A stretch of DNA of 64,000 bases from Prasinococcaceae sp. CCMP 1430 (GCA_013416795.1 RQSC01000029.1:457584-521583), one strand, 5' to 3'. Numbered from the stretch's first letter, positions 50,944 to 60,867 are shown. A program made the numbers and translations. The notes: a model not told the origin generated them from the sequence alone.

Positions 50944-52605
50944 ATGGCGGGGGTGCGCGCGGCGGCGGCGGCGGCGGCGGCGGCCGGGGTGCTCAGTACA
51001 TCGAGGCGCTGTTGCTGCGCGCAGCGGGAGGCCGCGCTCGCCGGCGGCGGCGCAGGCGCGCGCGAGCGCGTCGGCCCTGTCGGCTTCGTGCGCGACACAC
51101 GGGGCCTGGTACGCGACGTGCGCGCGCTGCTGCTGCTGCTCGATGACCGGGGCCTGCTCCCAAAGCGAGGTGGAGGTGAGGAGACGGCGTCGACCTCATC
51201 GTCGCAGAGCGCCATGCTCGCCGTGCGCGACCTCCTCGGCGAGGTGAACGCGACTCTTGACAAGGCGAGCGGCCTGCTCAGCCAGGCGCCGGTCGAGCGC
51301 GTCACCAAGATCGTCGCGGGCGAGGTGAAGTTCGCACCACGGCCGCCGGGGATGCCCACAGGCTTCGAGCGAACGCGCATGCTGGTCGAGGACGCGCGCA
51401 AGGCCGTCGAGGGCTGCAACGCGGCGCTCGAGATACGCGGCGTGCGCGCGTGCTTCCCGGGGGAGCGGGAAAGACTGCTTGGCGGGGAGGCGGGGGGCAG
51501 CGGCAGCGGCGTCGAGTCTGGTGCGGGCTCGCCAACGAAAGCAGCGGGCAGTAGACCACGCGACTCGCTCAAGGAGGAGCCGCGCAACCCCATCTTCTCG
51601 CGGCGCCGTCGCAAGAGCTCGAAGACGACCGAGCTCGCTCGGCCAGCGACGCAGCCAGCGCTCAACCGTGTGGGAAAGATCTGCTCGGACACAAAGGACG
51701 CGGTGAAGACGGCGAAGGAGCTGCTCGAACTCGATCACGTGCGGCAGAAGATGGGTTCCTCTGCGGCACAGGTGGATGCAGGCGGCAATGGCTCGTTTAC
51801 GGGTGGCGTAGGCAGCGCTGCCAACAGCCCGTCGGGCGGGTTTGGCCTGCCGCGCGTCGGCAGCGGCGGCAGCCTCGTGGGGCTCGCGGCGGGAGCGATG
51901 GCGGGCGAAGGGAGCGCAGGGGTGCTGCTGGGCGCGGGCGGCGCGGCTCCCGGGATCGTGGACACACCCTCTACTCGTCGCAAGGGCCTCGGTCCCTTTT
52001 CACACTCGCAGCTCGACGCGCACGCGCTCGGCGGCCCGGGCAGCGTGGCGCAGCTCCGTGCGCTCGAAAACATCACGCGCAACACAAATGTGGCCATGCA
52101 GGCGCTCGAGAAAAATGTGCGTACGCTGTCCAACCCGAACGTGCGCCGCGAGTGGCGGCACTTCGTTTACAAACTGCTCTTGGCGACCTTCGTATTCTTC
52201 GCGGCGAGTCTGTCGTACGTCGCGCAGTGCTGCGCCGCGCACATGCACCTTCTGCGCTGTGATGCGCCGCCCCGCACTCCGCCGTGCCTCGCGGCGCCAC
52301 CTCCCCCCCTCTGTGTACTGACGTCGGCGGCTGGCGCTCCGTTGGAACGCAGGTGGGTGTGGTGGCTGCGCTCGCTCGATGCCGACCAAGACGGACGCAT
52401 CACCATCCATGAGCTGTGCGAGGGATTCCCGGCAGCTGCTGGCATCGACTGCAAGGCGACCGTCAGGGACATGTTTGACACAACGCACACACACTCGTAT
52501 GAGGATGAGCATCAGGATGACTACTGGGCCAGTGGAGCGGCCAGTGGCGCGCGGTCAAGGCTCGACGGCCACCCAACAGAGCTCGATGCGGTGGCCGGGT
52601 ACTAG
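50944..52605 (+). CDS. EF-hand membrane protein of unknown function
   Basis: ATG at 50944 follows an ACG-rich leader. The N-terminus has a poly-Ala stretch and charged helices (LAVRDLLGEVNATLDKASGL, ICSDTKDAVKTAKELLELDH). A Gly/Ser-rich linker follows. One transmembrane helix lies near residue 410 (FVYKLLLATFVFFAASLS), then one EF-hand loop, DADQDGRITIHE, with canonical Ca2+ ligands at 1, 3, 5 and 12. The segment 52215-52352 (138 bp, GTACGT donor, CGCAG acceptor) is open but Cys/Pro-rich and unlike the flanks, so it is probably an intron. Removing it gives 507 aa and places the EF-hand right after the helix. Not recognised as a known family; it may sense Ca2+ at a membrane. Confidence 0.65.
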   Translation: MAGVRAAAAAAAAAGVLSTSRRCCCAQREAALAGGGAGARERVGPVGFVRDTRGLVRDVRALLLLLDDRGLLPKRGGGEETASTSSSQSAMLAVRDLLGEVNATLDKASGLLSQAPVERVTKIVAGEVKFAPRPPGMPTGFERTRMLVEDARKAVEGCNAALEIRGVRACFPGERERLLGGEAGGSGSGVESGAGSPTKAAGSRPRDSLKEEPRNPIFSRRRRKSSKTTELARPATQPALNRVGKICSDTKDAVKTAKELLELDHVRQKMGSSAAQVDAGGNGSFTGGVGSAANSPSGGFGLPRVGSGGSLVGLAAGAMAGEGSAGVLLGAGGAAPGIVDTPSTRRKGLGPFSHSQLDAHALGGPGSVAQLRALENITRNTNVAMQALEKNVRTLSNPNVRREWRHFVYKLLLATFVFFAASLSYVAQCCAAHMHLLRCDAPPRTPPCLAAPPPPLCVLTSAAGAPLERRWVWWLRSLDADQDGRITIHELCEGFPAAAGIDCKATVRDMFDTTHTHSYEDEHQDDYWASGAASGARSRLDGHPTELDAVAGY

Positions 52606-52665
52606 GGAGTAGACACTAGCTAATGAAGTACAGTAGACTACTATGTACAGTAATAGCATAGAGGC
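52601..52665. terminator. TAG/CTA-rich 3' island after the EF-hand gene
   Basis: The stop codon lies inside TACTAGGGAGTAGACACTAG, and TAGACTACTATGTACAGTAA-type sequence follows. AT-richer than its surroundings; same type as other 3' islands here. Confidence 0.4.
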
Positions 52666-53142
52666 GACACGTCTCCTCTGCCGAGGTTTGGGGTGAGGAA
52701 CTTTTTCCTTGCGCCTTTTTCTCGGTATTTTCGCACAAATTCATCCAAAAATCCACTGAGCAAAATCCGACGCGCCCTGAGGCGACCACGTCAGCGCCCG
52801 ACGGCCGACGAGGGGCTCGCGGCCGACGGAGGCCCTCGGGCGCCCCCTTCCCACCTCCCACCGTGCGGGCCGTAGCGTGGTGGCAGGAGCGGAGGGTCTG
52901 CGCGTCAGCGAGCGGCGTTGGGGTTCGTGGGAGCTCGGAGGTGAGGGGTGAGCTGCGGGGCGGGCGCTCAGGCTCGAGTTGGGCCGTTTGGGGTACGGCC
53001 GGTGCGGTGGCCGCCAGGCGCTTGGGCGCGCCGGTGGCGATAAGGCGCCGCGCGCACGCGACTGCGGGAACTTCCCCCTCCCGCCACACGCCGCGCGCGG
53101 CGCGAGGCTGTGCGCGTGCGGGGTGGGAACCGGGGAGCGCAG
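52666..53142. promoter_or_regulatory. Upstream region of the HCF173-like gene
   Basis: About 480 bp. The AT-richer part at 52690-52760 has a TTTTTCTCGGTATTTTCGC segment, then GC-rich DNA up to the ATG. No gene seen. Confidence 0.4.
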
Positions 53143-55512
53143 ATGGCGGCAGCATGCGTGCCGACGGCGGCACGCGCCGCGCCGCTGCGGAGTGCGGGCG
53201 ACCGCGTGTGTGCGTCCGCGGCGCGCGGCGTGCGCGTGTGCGCTAAGGGGCGCGGCAAAGGCAAGGGCAACGGCGGCGGCGAGCGCGCGCAGCCCGACGT
53301 GCAGTGGGACGGCGAGGAGTACGGGGATGAGTATGACGAGGAGTACGGCGAGGAGTACGGCGACGCGGACACGATAATGCCCGAAATGATGAGCGAGGCG
53401 GAGGAGCTCGCCGCGCTGGCGGGCGAGGCCTACGAAGTGGACGCAGCCGACGCCGGCCCCTCCGCCGCCTTGGAGGCTGAGCCTGCTGACGCGGACGAAG
53501 TGGAGGAGTATGCCGACGTCGCGGATGCGTATGCGGTCGACAACGACGAGTACGAGGATGAAGAAGGTGAAGCTGTTGACTACGCCGCAGCCGCCGTGGC
53601 CGCCGAGATGGCGGAGGACGCCGCGGCCATGAGCGAGCAGCAGCCCTCACCCGGGACTCCTGTTTCCGACGCCGAGGCCCGTGACGCCGCACGCGAGCGC
53701 GCAGCTGCACGCCGCGTGCGCTCCCGCGAAAAGCGCGTGTGGAACGCCAAGCGCAACGCGCGTATCCGGCAGATCGAGAAGCAGCGCGCGGAGGCGCGCG
53801 ACACGGGCGTGCGTGAGAGCCGCGCGGAGGAGGCCCCCCGCGCGCTGTCAGGCATCGCCGGTGTGATCTCCGACGCGGTGGAGGGAGTCGCGCGCTCAGT
53901 GGGCGAGGATGCGGTGGAGTCATTCAACGCCAACGTCAACCCTGTGAGCGCAGGCAAGCGCGCGAGAGAGGTGATTGGCGGCGCATGGGCGTCCCTCACG
54001 GGCTCGGCGAGGCTCGCGCAGGAGCTGCAGTATGAGCGCTCCAGGTGGACGCGCATGCCCGAGGCGACCCTGGACGACTTCCGCGCGCCACAGGCAGCGT
54101 ATACCAAGGTGCTGGTCGTTGGCGCCACTGGCCGTGTTGGGCGAGTGCTCGTGCGCAAGTTGCTGCTGCGTGGCTACGAGGTGCGCTGTATGGTGCGCGA
54201 GCTGCCGCGCGGCATCGAAACGCTGCCTGGCCTCCCCGCGAGCGTGGAGCTCGTCAAGGGTGACCTTCGCGACCCCGTGAGTGTTGGCCGCGCGGTGCGC
54301 GGCTGCAGCAAGGTCATCTGCTGCGCGCGCGCGGCCACGCCTGTGCGGGCGGACCTCGAGGCGGTGGACGCGTACGGCCCGCAATACCTCTGCTCGGCGC
54401 TGCTCAACGAGTACGTGCTGGAGAGTCAGCGCAGGCGCGGCACCAACAGGCGCTCCAAGTACACCTTGCACAACTTTGAGAGGCGCGGGCGGGACGACAT
54501 GTCCGCGTGGAAGGTACGCACCGAGGCGGCCGAGACCTTCAATGCGCTGAACGAGGACTTCCTCGAGAAGTATCGCTCGCAGCTCGCCGGGTCGAGCCAG
54601 GCCGAGTGCGGCCCGCTGGGCGATGAGTGGGGGCGCTCCCACATGCTGCGCTTCAACGGACGCATCGCTCCGACTGGCGGCGCCGCTGAGATGAGTGCGC
54701 CGCTCGTGGGACCCACGTTCGACGTGGAGGGATCGAAGAGCCACCGCTTGGGCGAGCAACTGGCATCCCTCGAGGGGCTCCAGATGCGCGTTTCAAGCGA
54801 CCGCAGCAAGATGTACTCGCTGGTGCTTGAAGACACGGAGGGTGCGCGCTATGCGGCGAGGTTCTACACGAAGCGCGGCTTTGCGACTGTGCGTATGCCA
54901 ATGAGCGCGTTCAGACCCATGGACGACGCCGACGGCAACGATGTGCCCCCGCTCGGTAGCCGCCCGCTGGCGCGCATCGCGCTGCGTTACGAGGCCACGG
55001 CTCGCCCCGGGACTCGCGGTGGTGTTGCACGCGAGGCGGCGCTGTCGGCGAGCTCCGACGAGCAGCTGTACTTCGGGCTCAGCCTCCACTTTATCAAGGC
55101 TATGCCAGCGGTGGAGGAGCCTGACATCGTGCTTGTGTCATGCGCTGGGGCGGGCGTGGACGAGGAGTCGCGTGAGGCGGTGGTCGCCGCCAAACAGATG
55201 GGCGAGGAATTCGTCAAGTCGAGCGGGCTGTGCTACACTGTGGTGAGGCCAGGGAAGCTCATCGAAGAGCCCGGCAGCAACAAGGCTCTCATCTTCGACC
55301 AGGGCGACCGCGTTGACCAGCCCATCAGCTGCGCGGACGTCGCAGATGTTTGCCTCCGTGCTATGCACGACCCCGCCGCGGCTAACAAGGCGTTCGACGT
55401 TTCTTACGAGCGCGAGGAGTCCGACTCGGCGTATGAGCTGGTCGCTCATGTGCCGAGTACGAGCTCGAGCTATCTCTCGACTGCACTCGGACCTCTGAAG
55501 AAGAACTACTAG
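53143..55512 (+). CDS. HCF173-like psbA translation factor (NmrA/SDR plus CIA30 domains), plastid
   Basis: In Arabidopsis HCF173 binds the psbA mRNA 5' end and drives synthesis of the D1 protein of photosystem II. The 789-aa single exon starts with ATG at 53143 and an Ala/Arg-rich transit peptide. An unusual acidic Tyr/Glu/Asp-rich region (about 45-155) and a basic helix come next. The split SDR domain starts with the Rossmann motif VLVVGATGRVGRVLVRKLLL, RGYEVRCMVRE and VELVKGDLRDP. The CIA30 domain follows (DMSAWKVRTEAAETFN, GFATVRMPMSAFRPMDDADG). The second SDR half has DIVLVSCAGAGVDEESREAV, SSGLCYTVVRPGKLIEEPGS, ALIFDQGDRVDQPISCADVA and AFDVSYE. The order matches plant HCF173. TGTAA lies 21 nt after the stop (55533). 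Confidence 0.93.
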   Translation: MAAACVPTAARAAPLRSAGDRVCASAARGVRVCAKGRGKGKGNGGGERAQPDVQWDGEEYGDEYDEEYGEEYGDADTIMPEMMSEAEELAALAGEAYEVDAADAGPSAALEAEPADADEVEEYADVADAYAVDNDEYEDEEGEAVDYAAAAVAAEMAEDAAAMSEQQPSPGTPVSDAEARDAARERAAARRVRSREKRVWNAKRNARIRQIEKQRAEARDTGVRESRAEEAPRALSGIAGVISDAVEGVARSVGEDAVESFNANVNPVSAGKRAREVIGGAWASLTGSARLAQELQYERSRWTRMPEATLDDFRAPQAAYTKVLVVGATGRVGRVLVRKLLLRGYEVRCMVRELPRGIETLPGLPASVELVKGDLRDPVSVGRAVRGCSKVICCARAATPVRADLEAVDAYGPQYLCSALLNEYVLESQRRRGTNRRSKYTLHNFERRGRDDMSAWKVRTEAAETFNALNEDFLEKYRSQLAGSSQAECGPLGDEWGRSHMLRFNGRIAPTGGAAEMSAPLVGPTFDVEGSKSHRLGEQLASLEGLQMRVSSDRSKMYSLVLEDTEGARYAARFYTKRGFATVRMPMSAFRPMDDADGNDVPPLGSRPLARIALRYEATARPGTRGGVAREAALSASSDEQLYFGLSLHFIKAMPAVEEPDIVLVSCAGAGVDEESREAVVAAKQMGEEFVKSSGLCYTVVRPGKLIEEPGSNKALIFDQGDRVDQPISCADVADVCLRAMHDPAAANKAFDVSYEREESDSAYELVAHVPSTSSSYLSTALGPLKKNY

Positions 55513-55773
55513 AGCCAGCCGTGCGAGCATCATGTAAGGTCTCTATGCGCCCATTTTGCAGGTCCAGACCCCCGCCCAGTACAGCACCTCGCGCTGCTTG
55601 GAGGCTCCGAAGCGCTGTTCCAGACGCCCCGCGAGCGCGGCGTCCCTCCCTGATCTGAGTCGAGCCTTTTTTTTTTTTTCCTTCTCTCGGTTTTTTTCAA
55701 CAAAGGCCGGGACCGCGTGGTCTCCTGCGCCACACAGCGCTCGGCGGGCACCGCCCTCGACGCTGGTGCCCCG

Positions 55774-56854
55774 ATGGTGGCCCTGCGCAAGCTTCCCGGT
55801 CGCTCGCTCCTCTCTGTGACTGGCAGCGACGCGCGCGCGCTGCTGCGCGGCGTGCTTACTTGCGACGTCGACCGGCTCGCCGGCGGCGATTCTAGTCCCG
55901 CCGAGGTGAACCGAGTTGAGTATGGTGCGCTTCTGAACAGCGCGGGGCGCGTGCTGTACGACGTCTTCCTGCACGGAGGGACGAAGGAGGTGGAAAAAGA
56001 GGCGGGTATGGGCGGCGTCATCGTCGAGTGTTCCGCCAACGCCGTGGACAGCCTCGCGGATGCGCTCAGGTGTGGAGCGCATTGCGAGCGCGAGAGTGCA
56101 GGGCGGAGGGTTTGGTTGCGCATCGCTCGGCGCTGACTGGCGCGGCGCGGCACACGCTCGCAGGCGCCGTACGATGCTTGCGGACGTGACTATCAAGTCC
56201 GTGCCCGCACGCCGGCTCGCCGTGGCCGCATCGTTTGCCTCTGATGGCGGAGATCCGGGTTTTAGCGATGTGCTGTGCAACGACCCCCGTGCAGCGGGCA
56301 GCGCCAGGCGCGGCGTTGTGCCAGCAGCGGCGGTCGATTACGCTGAGAGCTTCATGGACGGGGAAGGCTATCGCGCGTGGAGGTACGGACATGGCATGCC
56401 CTGCGGCCCGAGTGAGCTCCCCCCCGGTGTCCTCGGCGCTTTTGAGGTCAACTTGGACGCGCTTGGTGGGCTGCGCGCGTCGGGCGGCTTCGTGGGTGCC
56501 GACTACCTGCGTGAGCGCTCCTCGCGCAAGGGCGGCCGCGTCAAGCGCCGAGTGATGCCGGTGGTGATTGAGGGTGAGGGCGCCGCCAAAGCTGCGGCAG
56601 GCGACGAGGTGGTTGTGGCAAGGCACGGGGGATTCGAGGGGGGGAACGGCGTAGGTCGGCTACTTGCCGCCGAGGATGGCCGCGGCCTCGCTTTGCTACG
56701 CTTGGATCGCGCGATGCCGGCCGCGCTGGAGGGGGCGCCGCCGCTGGAGAGCGCGTTGGGCCATGATGAAAGCTGGTCCAAGGCCGACCCCAAGGTGGCG
56801 TTCACGGTGAAGCCGACTGTGCCCAGCTGGTGGCCGCGCGCATGGTACGAGTGA
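55774..56854 (+). CDS. IBA57/GcvT-like folate-binding protein, family cysteine absent
   Basis: IBA57 proteins use folate and help make [4Fe-4S] clusters in mitochondria and plastids. Exon 1 (55774-56069) has ALRKLPGRSLLSVTGSDARA and LLRGVLTCDVDRL. A 94-bp GT-AG intron (56070-56163) joins in phase 2 to exon 2 (56164-56854), making ADALRRRTMLADVTIKSV; total 328 aa. The region AWRYGHGMPCGPSELPPGVL leads into GAFEVNLDALGGL. Where relatives have the KGCYxGQE motif, this protein reads ASGGFVGADYLRERS, so the conserved Cys and Gln-Glu are missing. VKRRVMPVVIEGEG is retained. ATG at 55774 is the first in frame. A long T-rich tract ending in CAACAAAG at 55667-55705 looks like a splice acceptor, so an upstream exon with a transit peptide is likely. 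Confidence 0.8.
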
Positions 56855-56902
56855 ATTCCTTACGGTCGAGGCGAACATACAGAGGGCGTCGGCGATGTAA
56901 TA

Positions 56903-58225
56903 TCACAACATGGTTGCCTGTCGCGGCGCCTGCGTCGCCCCGCCGCCTCCGCTTGCCTCCAGCTGTTCCTCCTCCCCCGTCGAGGCTCGTCGCTGTTGTG
57001 CCGTGTGGCGTGCGGGCGCTGCTGGGTGCGTGCCACTGGCGGAGACGACCGGGGCGGCGGCCGACTGGGTCTTTGACGGGGCGTGGGTTGTGCCGTTTTC
57101 CCTCGGTGTTTGCGTTGCGCCGTTGCCATTCTCGCAATCTGCCGACGGCCCAGCGTAAGCTGGTGACACACAGTCATCCTCGTCAGTCGCGACATCCACA
57201 AAGTCGCGATACTGCATGCTGAAGGTGTGGTCGGTGTCGCGCCACACGTCGTACACGCTGAGCATGTGCCACAGCGCCTTGAGCGGGGGCATGCGCGTGA
57301 CGTTTCTGTTCCGGAAGTCTGAGGAGGGGTATGTGAACAGATTTGCCGCCGCGGCGAAGACGCACTCCAGCACGATGAGGAAGTCCTGCAACGAACGCAC
57401 AAGCTCGTTGCGGGCATCCTGCTCATTGTCGGTATCAGCGGCGCCCACGGTGCCGCATGCGCTGATCACGCCTGCCGTTGCCAGTATTGCCAAGATCTCC
57501 GCTTGGCACCAGGTCACAAAAATCACCAGCTTGATCATCACAAACTTGCCAACGGGATTAAAAGGCCTGAGGATGTGGGCAGAGGCAAAGTAGAAGAGGA
57601 GCAGCGCGTATAGTGCGACGCATATGCTGATGTTGTAGACAATGAGCCCGTACACGTAGAAGCACGAGAAGTCCAGGTGCCCTTCGCAGTACACGCCCAC
57701 CGCGTAGGTCACGATGGAGGCGATCACGAGCAAGATGCGTACCACCACGAACTGCAGAACACCCTGCATGACGCGCCGCAGGAAGAGCCCATCGAGGCGC
57801 AGCGATCCGCAGCAGCACGTCCCCCACCACCAGCTTGCGGGGAATCTGTGGTCGTCGACGCGCCAGCGGTCGACGAGCATGGCTGCGCCTCCCATGTAAG
57901 CTAAGCAAAGGGCCACGAAATTGTAGAGAGCGTACGCCTCGTATACATCCCTAAGCGTGTCGCTGTAGAATGCCACCACAGGAAAGCACAGCGACACATA
58001 GGAGGCCACCGCGTACACGGGCGGCAACATGAAGATGCGCACGGCGTAGCGCTGCAGGCGCGGGCGCTCGTAGCGCATCAGGTGCGCGGCTACATTCGCC
58101 GCCGACAGCGTCACCGTCAGGGCCATTGCGGCGCCCGTGCCGCCCAGCGAGCCGGTCGAGCGCAGCCAGTCCCATGCGCATGGCTCCGCCGCGGGCGGCG
58201 GCGGGGGCGGCGGGACGGATGTCAT
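56903..58225 (-). CDS. LAZ1/TMEM184 family protein (organic solute transporter alpha-like)
   Basis: A seven-helix membrane protein. Plant LAZ1 affects vacuole function and programmed cell death; animal relatives include OST-alpha. ATG at 58223-58225 opens a Pro-rich stretch. The first helix region has LTVTLSAANVAAHLMRYERP. The family core follows: RIFMLPPVYAVASYVSLCFP, RDVYEAYALYNFVALCLAYM, GGAAMLVDRW, GVLQFVVVRILLVIASIV, YNISICVALYALLLFYFASA and HILRPFNPVGKFVMIKLVIF, VTWCQAEILA. The cytosolic C-terminus is Asn/Thr/Ala-rich. 440 aa, one exon. It is convergent with the IBA57-like gene, with only 48 bp between stops. Confidence 0.9.
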   Translation of the reverse strand: MTSVPPPPPPPAAEPCAWDWLRSTGSLGGTGAAMALTVTLSAANVAAHLMRYERPRLQRYAVRIFMLPPVYAVASYVSLCFPVVAFYSDTLRDVYEAYALYNFVALCLAYMGGAAMLVDRWRVDDHRFPASWWWGTCCCGSLRLDGLFLRRVMQGVLQFVVVRILLVIASIVTYAVGVYCEGHLDFSCFYVYGLIVYNISICVALYALLLFYFASAHILRPFNPVGKFVMIKLVIFVTWCQAEILAILATAGVISACGTVGAADTDNEQDARNELVRSLQDFLIVLECVFAAAANLFTYPSSDFRNRNVTRMPPLKALWHMLSVYDVWRDTDHTFSMQYRDFVDVATDEDDCVSPAYAGPSADCENGNGATQTPRENGTTHAPSKTQSAAAPVVSASGTHPAAPARHTAQQRRASTGEEEQLEASGGGGATQAPRQATML

Positions 58226-59049
58226 TGTCGGGCGCCGCGCGCAAGCACCACAGTCTACAGCACTACACTCGCGAGCTTAGGAGCTGGCGGCGGCACGCAG
58301 CCGCCGCCCCCTTCCCCTGACCCCTCCACACGCGCGCGTGCGCGCGCGCGCCTGTGGCGCGCGCTGAGCCGCGGGGGCTTCACCACGCCTGTCAGCCCCT
58401 CGCTCGTGCGCGCGCAAGCGCGCACGGCGGGCACGCGCCGCTCGTCGCAGTGTGCTTGCGCGCTGGTGCGTAATTGATTGGCGTCGCCGCAAAAACCTCG
58501 AAAACTGGACTTTTTTCTTTTTCTTTTTGCTCTGCGGCCCCATCATCATTCCGAATGCGCTCGACGCGCGGGCGGTCCTCTGCGGTCGCGCAATCGACCT
58601 CCCAGAAAGAGCGCCCGCTCGGAGTTCGTGGACCGGGGTGGTCGGTTGACCACTCCAGAGAGTGCCTCTTTTCCCCCCGTTCGAATCAGGGGACCGGGGT
58701 CAGGCACGCCGCACGTGTAGTCGGCTGGCAGCACTCCGAGCTGAACACCCGCCGTCGACGACTGAACGGTCGTCAGTCAGCGCACGCTCGCATGCCAGCA
58801 CCAGCGACCGACGGGGTTGCGGAGGCTGCGCAAGCGCGTGCTCAACTGGACGCGTGCACGCTAGCTAGAGGGCACGCGCGCGACACTTGCAAGGGGCGGG
58901 GGGAGAGGACGGAGGCGGCGACGAGGGCTGNCCGCACGCAGCGCGCAATGCGCACGATGTGCCGCGCGCGTGTGCATGGGGCCGCCCACGTACATCAAAC
59001 AACCTCCTTACAAGTGCCGAGTGGCGTGCGCATCCGAGCGCCTTGCGTC
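58226..59049. other. Spacer between the LAZ1-like and ZNG1-like genes, single N
   Basis: 824 bp. GC-rich sequence, a T-rich patch at 58508-58532 and one N at 58931. The plus-strand frame with a hydrophobic C-terminus here is only the antisense of the acidic ZNG1 tail. No credible gene. Confidence 0.5.
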
Positions 59050-60867
59050 TCAGGGCTCTCCCTTCTGATCCTCGCCGTCTTCGTCGGATTCCTCCTCCTC
59101 GTCCTCCTCTCCGCAGTAGTCATCTAGCGTGGGAAACGGGGGGATGGGATCCTCCAGGTAATCGACGCCAAACTTCCAGGCGTGCCCTGAGGTGTCACTG
59201 CACCGCGTCTCCTCGGGCTTGATGAGGCAGGAATCGAGCGCCGCCTTGATGCTCGCAACCTTCATGTCCTGCCCGATGAAAACGATCTCCTGACGGCGGT
59301 CCTGGATCTCGGGTCCATCGAAGTCCTTGCGCATCTCCGCGTACTCCTCGGTCCCCTCTTCCGGCAGCGCGTCCTCAGGCATCTTGCATATCCACGGCCC
59401 GCCGCATGACAGCTCGCCGACGACACCAGACTGGCCCCACTCGCCGTACACATCATCGCGCCCCGCGATCCAGAAGAATCCCTTGCTCCGTAGGATCGTC
59501 CCAAACGCAGCCTTGCACGCCGCAATCCTTTCCGCGCACATCGCATCACGTTCCTCGCGCTCCAGCTGCGCCTCCTCTTGCTCCTTCTGCTTCCTTTCCT
59601 CCTCCGCGTCTTGCTTGGCCTCTATCCTCGCGACTTTCTTCGGCCTCTCATCTTCTTCTTCTTCATTCTCATCAACCATCCGTGAAGGTAGAGGGCACAC
59701 ACCCTCCTCCTCCTCCTCCTCCTCCGGAATCAAAACCATGAAGTGCGACATAAGGAAGTCGTACAAACGCTCAGGGTGAAATGGCGTCCTCGCTGAGTAG
59801 ACGAAGCTGCCGATATTGTACACCTCCGTCTCCGGAACCACAGGCTCGCCGCGCATCGTCTGGAGCCACCCCGGGGAGTTGCTTGCTTTCGCCATTGAGA
59901 AGAGACCAGTCTTGAGCACCTCGTCAAGTGGCACGTCCCCGCGCGTCGTCCGCAACACGCGCGCGCACGGGTTGAGCGCCCGCACCGACGCTTCCACAGT
60001 CGCCGCCTCTTTCTCGCTCACCAGGTCAGCTTTGTTCAGCACGACCACGTCTGCGAACTCAATCTGCGACATGAGGAGCGGTGCGACGCCGCGGTCGTCT
60101 CCCTCGTCGGCGCTGCCCTTGAATTGCTCCTGCAGTTCGGCGACGGTGTGCAGGTTTGCCCTGAACGTCGCGCAGTCCACCACCGTGACGCACGTGTCGA
60201 GTCGCGCGACATCGTTGAGCTTCGCCGCACCGCGCAACGCCTCCTTCACCGCATTCGTGTCAATGGGTCCCCCCCTGGTGCCCTCGTCAGCTGGCTGTGC
60301 CTCCTCCTCACCCACTTCGTACGTGAAGGTCTCGGCCACCTCCTGCGGGTCGCTAACGCCCGTGGACTCGACGACGATGGCATCGTACTTGTTCTCCGCC
60401 GCCAAATCCGTGAGGGCCTTCACCAGATCCTCACGCAACGTGCAGCAGATGCAGCCGTTGTGCAGCTCGACGAGCTTTGCCTCTTGCTGCATGAGCTTGG
60501 TGTTCTTCACCAGGCTGGCGTCGATGTTCAGCGCCGCCATGTCGTTCACCAGCACGGCGCACTTGATGGGCTCCGCGCCGTCCGCGCCGCCGTGCGCCTG
60601 CGAGAGGATGCGCTTCAGCAGTGTCGTCTTGCCCGCGCCGAGGAAGCCCGAGAGGACCGTCACCGGCACGGCGGGCGCTGCCCCCGCCTCGCGCTGAGGC
60701 GCCCCCATCGCCCCTGACCCGTGCAAGCGCGCACACACGCCGAGGCTGCCGTCTGTTGCCCGCAGCGGCTGCGCCGCCGCGCGTCGCCGGCGCGCTCGCT
60801 CGGCCGCTCCGGAGCTCGCGTGCCGTCCTTCCCCCCCGCAGCGGCTCCTGGAGCGGGTGCGTTTCAT
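59050..60867 (-). CDS. ZNG1-like CobW/COG0523 GTPase (zinc metallochaperone)
   Basis: ZNG1 proteins pass zinc to client enzymes such as methionine aminopeptidase, using GTP. The G domain has VPVTVLSGFLGAGKTTLLKR (Walker A), the metal-binding GCICCTLREDLVKAL, VVESTGVSDPQEVAETF and VVLNKADLVSEKE. The C-terminal CobW_C domain has GSFVYSARTPFHPERLYDFL, GFFWIAGRDD and ends near SGHAWKFGVDYLEDPIPPF. It is split by a Glu-rich coiled insertion of about 90 residues (around 380-450). The far C-terminus is acidic. ATG at 60867 gives 605 aa with an Arg-rich leader; ATG at 60706-60708 gives a protein that starts near the G domain. Relatives are cytosolic, which favours the shorter form. Confidence 0.92.
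   Translation of the reverse strand: MKRTRSRSRCGGEGRHASSGAAERARRRRAAAQPLRATDGSLGVCARLHGSGAMGAPQREAGAAPAVPVTVLSGFLGAGKTTLLKRILSQAHGGADGAEPIKCAVLVNDMAALNIDASLVKNTKLMQQEAKLVELHNGCICCTLREDLVKALTDLAAENKYDAIVVESTGVSDPQEVAETFTYEVGEEEAQPADEGTRGGPIDTNAVKEALRGAAKLNDVARLDTCVTVVDCATFRANLHTVAELQEQFKGSADEGDDRGVAPLLMSQIEFADVVVLNKADLVSEKEAATVEASVRALNPCARVLRTTRGDVPLDEVLKTGLFSMAKASNSPGWLQTMRGEPVVPETEVYNIGSFVYSARTPFHPERLYDFLMSHFMVLIPEEEEEEEGVCPLPSRMVDENEEEEDERPKKVARIEAKQDAEEERKQKEQEEAQLEREERDAMCAERIAACKAAFGTILRSKGFFWIAGRDDVYGEWGQSGVVGELSCGGPWICKMPEDALPEEGTEEYAEMRKDFDGPEIQDRRQEIVFIGQDMKVASIKAALDSCLIKPEETRCSDTSGHAWKFGVDYLEDPIPPFPTLDDYCGEEDEEEESDEDGEDQKGEP

Noticed and set aside
58474-59127. Small plus-strand frame ending in a hydrophobic segment
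   Set aside because: The apparent membrane helix is the reverse complement of the Glu/Asp-rich ZNG1 C-terminus.
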